Shown piece by piece: positions 6,047 to 9,053 of a DNA stretch of 9,053 bases; position 1 is the first letter of the stretch, and the number at the start of each line of letters is the position of its first letter. A program made the translations under genes and the position numbers. The notes below the pieces were generated by a model. That model had not been told where the DNA came from. It was given only the letters and a program-made list of their open reading frames with translations, and did no database searches. This stretch comes from JAEUOS01 sp031423955 (lineage in GTDB: Bacteria > Pseudomonadota > Gammaproteobacteria > Burkholderiales > JAEUOS01). The stretch covers positions 1 through 9,053 of the forward strand of contig JANPGJ010000143.1 of the NCBI GenBank assembly GCA_031423955.1. The letters are read 5' to 3'.

Positions 6047-7129
6047 TCAAACCGCGTGCGTCGGCTTGCCGCCGGCCAGCACCTGGCGGCAGTTTTCGAA
6101 TACCTGGCTGAGTTCATCGAGCGCGCCGAAGCGCGACCCGCCGGCGAAATGCGGCGTCATGATGACGTTGGGCAACTGGTACAGCCTGTCGCCGGCGAGC
6201 CTCGGCTCGTCATAATGCACATCCAGCCCGGCACCGGCGATCAGGCCGCTGCTGACGGCGGTGAACAGGTCATCCTCGTTGACCATGCGGCCGCGGCTGG
6301 TATTGATGAAAAACGCGCTGCGCTTCATCGCCTTGAAGACGGCCAGATCGATCATGCCGCGGTTGGCCGGCAGATTGGCGGCATTGACGGAAACGAAATC
6401 GGATTGCGCCAGCAGGTCGGCGCGCACGGCGAAGCTGACGCCGTCCTCGGCCTCCCTGGCGGCCGGCAGGCGGTTGCGATTGCAGTACAGGACGCGCATG
6501 CCGAAGCCGCGCGCGATGCCGCTCATGATCGAGCCGACCTCGCCGAAGCCGATGATGCCCAGGGTCTTGCCGTACAGGCCCGAGAGCTGCGAGTAACCGG
6601 TCCAGTTGTAGGCGACGCCGTCGGTCGACTTGACCAGGGTCTGGTCCCAGGTGCCGGCGCGGATCTGGGCGTCGGCGCGCACCAGTTGCTTGGCCAGCGC
6701 CAGCATCATCATGATGCCGTGCTCGGCGGTATAGATCAGGGTCAGCCTGGGCATGCAGGACACATGAATGCCGCGCGCCCTGGCGGCCGCCAGGTCGATG
6801 GCGTCGGAGCGTTGACCCACGCGCTGGATCAGGCGCAGGTTGGGGGCGGCGGCGATGCGCGCCGCATCCACCGTGCCGCGGCGGAAAATGATGATGCTGG
6901 GGTTGGCATCGGCAATCTCGGCAGCGGTCGCCGGCAAGCCCAGGAGGGTCACGCCATCGGATGGATGCAGGCCGTCGGCCGCCGCATGGACCGCCGCCGG
7001 ATCGACCGGCTCCGGCGCGAAAAACGCGCGCACCCAGTCGTCGCTGATCTCCGGCGGGCGGGCGATGGCGTAGCGGCCGAGGCGCAGGATATGGTCGTCG
7101 TCGAGAAACACGATGCGGTGCTGGGACAT
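6047..7129 (-). CDS. D-isomer-specific 2-hydroxyacid dehydrogenase (NAD(P)-dependent)
   Basis: A 360-residue dehydrogenase of the D-2-hydroxyacid family (glyoxylate/hydroxypyruvate reductase, phosphoglycerate dehydrogenase), which interconverts 2-keto acids and D-2-hydroxy acids. The Rossmann motif GFGEVG is at 194-199. Catalytic residues are visible as R279 in NTSRGRMVNE, E308 in DVHYDEP and H327 in TPHFAGG. After the second strand the sequence is YCNRNR (215-220), with no acidic residue, which suggests NADP rather than NAD as cofactor (inference, by analogy with GhrB- and GRHPR-type enzymes). The common HLP-type substrate-loop motif is NAANLP (249-254). The start is the ATG at 7129-7127, with AAAGG about 10 bases upstream. 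The open frame continues further upstream, but without homology. The gene is convergent with the plus-strand run and divergent from the SDR gene. Confidence 0.92.
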   Translation of the reverse strand: MSQHRIVFLDDDHILRLGRYAIARPPEISDDWVRAFFAPEPVDPAAVHAAADGLHPSDGVTLLGLPATAAEIADANPSIIIFRRGTVDAARIAAAPNLRLIQRVGQRSDAIDLAAARARGIHVSCMPRLTLIYTAEHGIMMMLALAKQLVRADAQIRAGTWDQTLVKSTDGVAYNWTGYSQLSGLYGKTLGIIGFGEVGSIMSGIARGFGMRVLYCNRNRLPAAREAEDGVSFAVRADLLAQSDFVSVNAANLPANRGMIDLAVFKAMKRSAFFINTSRGRMVNEDDLFTAVSSGLIAGAGLDVHYDEPRLAGDRLYQLPNVIMTPHFAGGSRFGALDELSQVFENCRQVLAGGKPTHAV

Positions 7130-7295
7130 GTGCTGCAAACCTTTTTCGGTGATGGGAAAAGCGAACCTGCGCGACGCGCGAAAAACGGCGAGAACCCCTG
7201 ACAACGGGCGATTGATATTACTATGCTGGCCCCGGCACCCGCGAGGCGGGAGATGAATGGCAAGTCGCGCGGGCGATCCGACAGGAGACATTTCA
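7130..7295. promoter_or_regulatory. Divergent intergenic region with a candidate promoter for the SDR gene
   Basis: These 166 bases separate the divergent D-2-hydroxyacid dehydrogenase and SDR genes. On the plus strand, CTGACA (7198-7203) and TACTAT (7219-7224) resemble -35 and -10 elements, with a short 15-base spacer. The AT-rich GATTGATATTACTAT stands out from its surroundings. A small hairpin, CCCGC (7238-7242) with GCGGG (7246-7250), follows in what would be the mRNA leader. The call is weak: spacing is suboptimal and no transcript data exist. Confidence 0.35.
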
Positions 7296-8117
7296 GTGCG
7301 CTTCAAGGACAGGGTGGCATTCATCGCCGGTGCCGGCGCCTCGGCGCCGGGCTGGAGCAATGGCAAGGCCGTCTCGGTCCTGCTGGCGCGCGAAGGCGCG
7401 AAAGTCTTCGCACTGGATCGCTCGGCCGAACATCTCTCGGAGACGGTCGCGGCGATCGAAGCAGCCGGCGGCGAATGCCTGGCACATGTGGCGGACGTCA
7501 CCCGCGAGGCCGAGATCAAGGCGGCGGTCGAGCGCTGCGTCGCCACCTACGGGCGGATCGACGTGCTGTTCAACAACGTCGGCCTGCAGGCCATTGGCGG
7601 CCCGGAGGAGATCGAGGAAGAGGTATGGGACGCTCTGATGAATGCCAACGTCAAATCGATGTATCTCACCTGTCGCCATGTGCTGCCGGTGATGACGCGG
7701 CAGAAGCACGGCGTGATCATCAACAACTCCTCGCTGGCGGCGATCAGCTTCCTCTATCCGAGCATCGCCTACTCAAGCTCGAAAGGTGCGGTCGATGCCT
7801 TCACGCGCAACGTCGCGGTGCAGTACGCCAGCCGCGGCATCCGCGTGGTGGCGGTTCGCCCCGGCCTGATGGCGACCCCGCGCATCACCAGCCGCATGCA
7901 GGCGAAGTTCGGCGACGGCTATGCCGAGGCCTTGAACCAGCGCAACAAGGTGGTGCCGATGGGCAGCATGGGCGACGCCTGGGACGTGGCCAACGCGGTG
8001 GCCTTCCTGGCCAGCGATGATGCAAAATACATCACCGCGACCGAACTGGTGGTCGACGGCGGCCTGAGCGCCAGCGCGCTCGGACATCCGTGGATGGAAG
8101 ACGAAAAGAACCTGTGA
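7296..8117 (+). CDS. Short-chain dehydrogenase/reductase (SDR family)
   Basis: A 273-residue classical SDR oxidoreductase, expected to oxidise an alcohol to a ketone or the reverse. RFKDRVAFIAGAG opens the Rossmann fold. The glycine-rich motif is a longer variant, AGAGASAPGWSNGKA (11-25), instead of TGxxxGxG. Asp41 in ALDRS points to NAD(H). DV (67-68), NNVG (93-96) and N118 are the usual cofactor and structural residues. The catalytic set is S146, Y159 and K163 (YSSSK). VRPGLMATP (187-195) and DDAKYITATELVVDGGLS (241-258) are the standard C-terminal motifs. The GTG at 7296 is chosen because AGGAGA (7283-7288) lies 7 bases before it and RFKDRVAFI matches normal SDR N-termini. An in-frame ATG at 7257 would add 13 residues with no family counterpart. 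It is followed after 88 bases by the second Bug receptor. Confidence 0.92.
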   Translation: MRFKDRVAFIAGAGASAPGWSNGKAVSVLLAREGAKVFALDRSAEHLSETVAAIEAAGGECLAHVADVTREAEIKAAVERCVATYGRIDVLFNNVGLQAIGGPEEIEEEVWDALMNANVKSMYLTCRHVLPVMTRQKHGVIINNSSLAAISFLYPSIAYSSSKGAVDAFTRNVAVQYASRGIRVVAVRPGLMATPRITSRMQAKFGDGYAEALNQRNKVVPMGSMGDAWDVANAVAFLASDDAKYITATELVVDGGLSASALGHPWMEDEKNL

Positions 8118-8147
8118 TGCGCCGCACCCGATTGATCGCCTGCAGCA

Positions 8148-8177
8148 CCGGATGACAGGCCAATGGCAGCCATCCGG
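8148..8177. other. Inverted repeat upstream of the second Bug receptor
   Basis: CCGGATG (8148-8154) and CATCCGG (8171-8177) form a perfect 7-base inverted repeat with a 16-base spacer, in the 88-base gap between the SDR and Bug genes. It could be a regulator-binding dyad or an mRNA stem-loop modulating receptor expression. No T-run follows on the plus strand, so it does not look like a standard intrinsic terminator. Confidence 0.4.
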
Positions 8178-8205
8178 CCATGAAAAATCACAAAGAGGCA
8201 AACCG

Positions 8206-9053
8206 ATGTTGAAACCCCGCACACTTGGCTTCGCCGCCATCGCCCTGCTAACAGCAGGCTGGGCGCAGGCGCAGTATCCCGAAAAGCCGATCCGCATCGT
8301 GGTGCCGTTTGTCGCCGGCGGCGTGTCCGACAACGTGGCGCGCCAGGTGGCGATCAAGATCACCGAGCAGACCGGCAAGACCTTCGTGGTGGAAAACCGC
8401 GGCGGCGCCGGCGGGCGGATCGGCTATGAGGCCGGCGCCAAGGCGGCGCCCGACGGCTACACCATCACCGCCACCGATGCCACCTACACCATGCTGCCGG
8501 GCATCTTCGGCAGCAAGCTGACCTGGGAACACAGCGACCTGACGCCGGTGCTGTTGATCGCGCAAATGCCCTTCGTGCTCGCCGTCAGGAGCGACAGCAG
8601 CATCAAGACCCTGCAGGACCTGGTGGCGCAGGCCAGGGCCAACCCGCAGAAGATCAACTACGGCAGTTCCGGCAACGGCGGCGTCAATCATCTGGTGACC
8701 GAACTGTTCGCCAAAAGCGCCGGCATCACGATGCAGCAGATCCCCTACAAGGGCATGGGCGATGCGGTGGTCGGACTGCTCGGCAACCAGGTCGACCTGC
8801 TGGTGACCGCGATGCCCACCGGCCTGCCGCATGTCAAGAGCGGCAAGATGACCGCGCTGGCGGTGTCGTCCGCCAAGCGAGCCGCCGCCGCGCCGCAGAT
8901 TCCGACCGCCTCCGAGCAGGGCGTGGCATTTGTTTCCAACAACTGGGTCGGCTTCACGGTGCCGCGCGGGGCGCCGCGCGAAGCCTACGAATGGCTATCG
9001 AAGAGCGTCCTGGCCGCGATGGCCACACCGGACCTGATCGCGCGCATTCATGC
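8206..9053 (+). CDS. Bug/TctC-family periplasmic receptor (partial, C-terminus missing)
   Basis: A periplasmic receptor of the Bug family. 282 codons are present and the frame stays open to the right edge, so only roughly 40 residues of a normal 320-residue protein are missing. Residues 1-22 are a signal peptide: MLKPR, then a hydrophobic stretch, with cleavage after AQA before QYPEKP. Family landmarks are PIRIVVPFVAGGVSDNVAR (28-46), FVVENRGGAGG (61-71), APDGYT (83-88), INYGSSGNGGVNHL (150-163), IPYKGMGDAVVGLLGNQVDL (181-200) and NNWVGF (244-249). AGAGG (8194-8198) lies 7 bases upstream of the ATG. The ligand loop (VSDN) differs from that of the left-edge receptor (GADI), so the two probably bind different solutes. 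Bug proteins usually pair with TctA/TctB membrane components or signalling proteins; neither is seen here. Confidence 0.94.
   Translation, partial: MLKPRTLGFAAIALLTAGWAQAQYPEKPIRIVVPFVAGGVSDNVARQVAIKITEQTGKTFVVENRGGAGGRIGYEAGAKAAPDGYTITATDATYTMLPGIFGSKLTWEHSDLTPVLLIAQMPFVLAVRSDSSIKTLQDLVAQARANPQKINYGSSGNGGVNHLVTELFAKSAGITMQQIPYKGMGDAVVGLLGNQVDLLVTAMPTGLPHVKSGKMTALAVSSAKRAAAAPQIPTASEQGVAFVSNNWVGFTVPRGAPREAYEWLSKSVLAAMATPDLIARIH

Noticed and set aside
6038..7201. Plus-strand open frame of 387 codons opposite the D-2-hydroxyacid dehydrogenase
   Set aside because: The minus strand has GFGEVG, Arg, Glu and His catalytic motifs in order. The plus-strand translation is compositionally biased with no motif.
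7257..7295. Upstream in-frame ATG for the SDR gene
   Set aside because: The 13 extra residues have no SDR counterpart, and AGGAGA is correctly spaced for the GTG at 7296.
7130..7546. N-terminal extension of the D-2-hydroxyacid dehydrogenase frame
   Set aside because: It runs antisense into the SDR gene and shows no homology. MSQHRIVFLDD from 7129 is a natural beginning.

Overview
The window is GC-rich DNA (clearly above 60% G+C), with dense coding and strong G/C bias at third codon positions. Two periplasmic receptors of the Bug/TctC type lie at its edges. That family is hugely expanded in Burkholderiales (Bordetella, Achromobacter, Cupriavidus, Comamonadaceae), so a betaproteobacterium of that order is the best guess. 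The genus cannot be told from the sequence.

Layout. (1) 1-235, minus strand: the 5' third of a Bug receptor gene, running off the left edge. (2) 236-395: a divergent intergenic region. (3) 396-5971, plus strand: a co-directional run of seven genes: an isocitrate-lyase/PEP-mutase superfamily enzyme resembling PrpB, an FMN-dependent alpha-hydroxyacid dehydrogenase, a TauD/TfdA-type Fe(II)/2-oxoglutarate dioxygenase, a small DUF2132/VF530 protein, a glutathione-S-transferase-like protein, a COG3618-type amidohydrolase (lactonase-like) and a small lipocalin-like protein. Gaps are short or absent, except for 150 bp before the second gene, which holds a set of palindromes. (4) 6047-7129, minus strand: a D-2-hydroxyacid dehydrogenase, convergent with the seven-gene run. 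(5) 7130-7295: a second divergent intergenic region. (6) 7296-8117, plus strand: a short-chain dehydrogenase. (7) 8206 to the right edge: a second Bug receptor, lacking only its last few dozen residues.

Interpretation (inference). The gene content reads as an uncharacterised catabolic locus for a carboxylic acid. The Bug proteins would capture the acid in the periplasm. The dioxygenase and the dehydrogenases would hydroxylate and oxidise it, the amidohydrolase would open a lactone or similar ring, and the PrpB-like lyase would cleave or process a C-C bond. The locus encodes predicted enzymes for both L-2-hydroxy acids (FMN enzyme) and D-2-hydroxy acids (NAD(P) enzyme). I cannot name the substrate. 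No regulator and no TctA/TctB-type membrane partner is visible in the window.

The strongest lead is the PrpB-like enzyme. It keeps the fold, the metal site and long identical stretches of methylisocitrate lyase. However, the catalytic Cys-Gly-His is replaced by Ser-Ser-Ser, and other substrate-contact positions are also changed. Several other enzymes here carry active-site substitutions too, which fits a pathway whose chemistry differs from the textbook relatives. There is no sign of phage, transposon, CRISPR, tRNA or rRNA.
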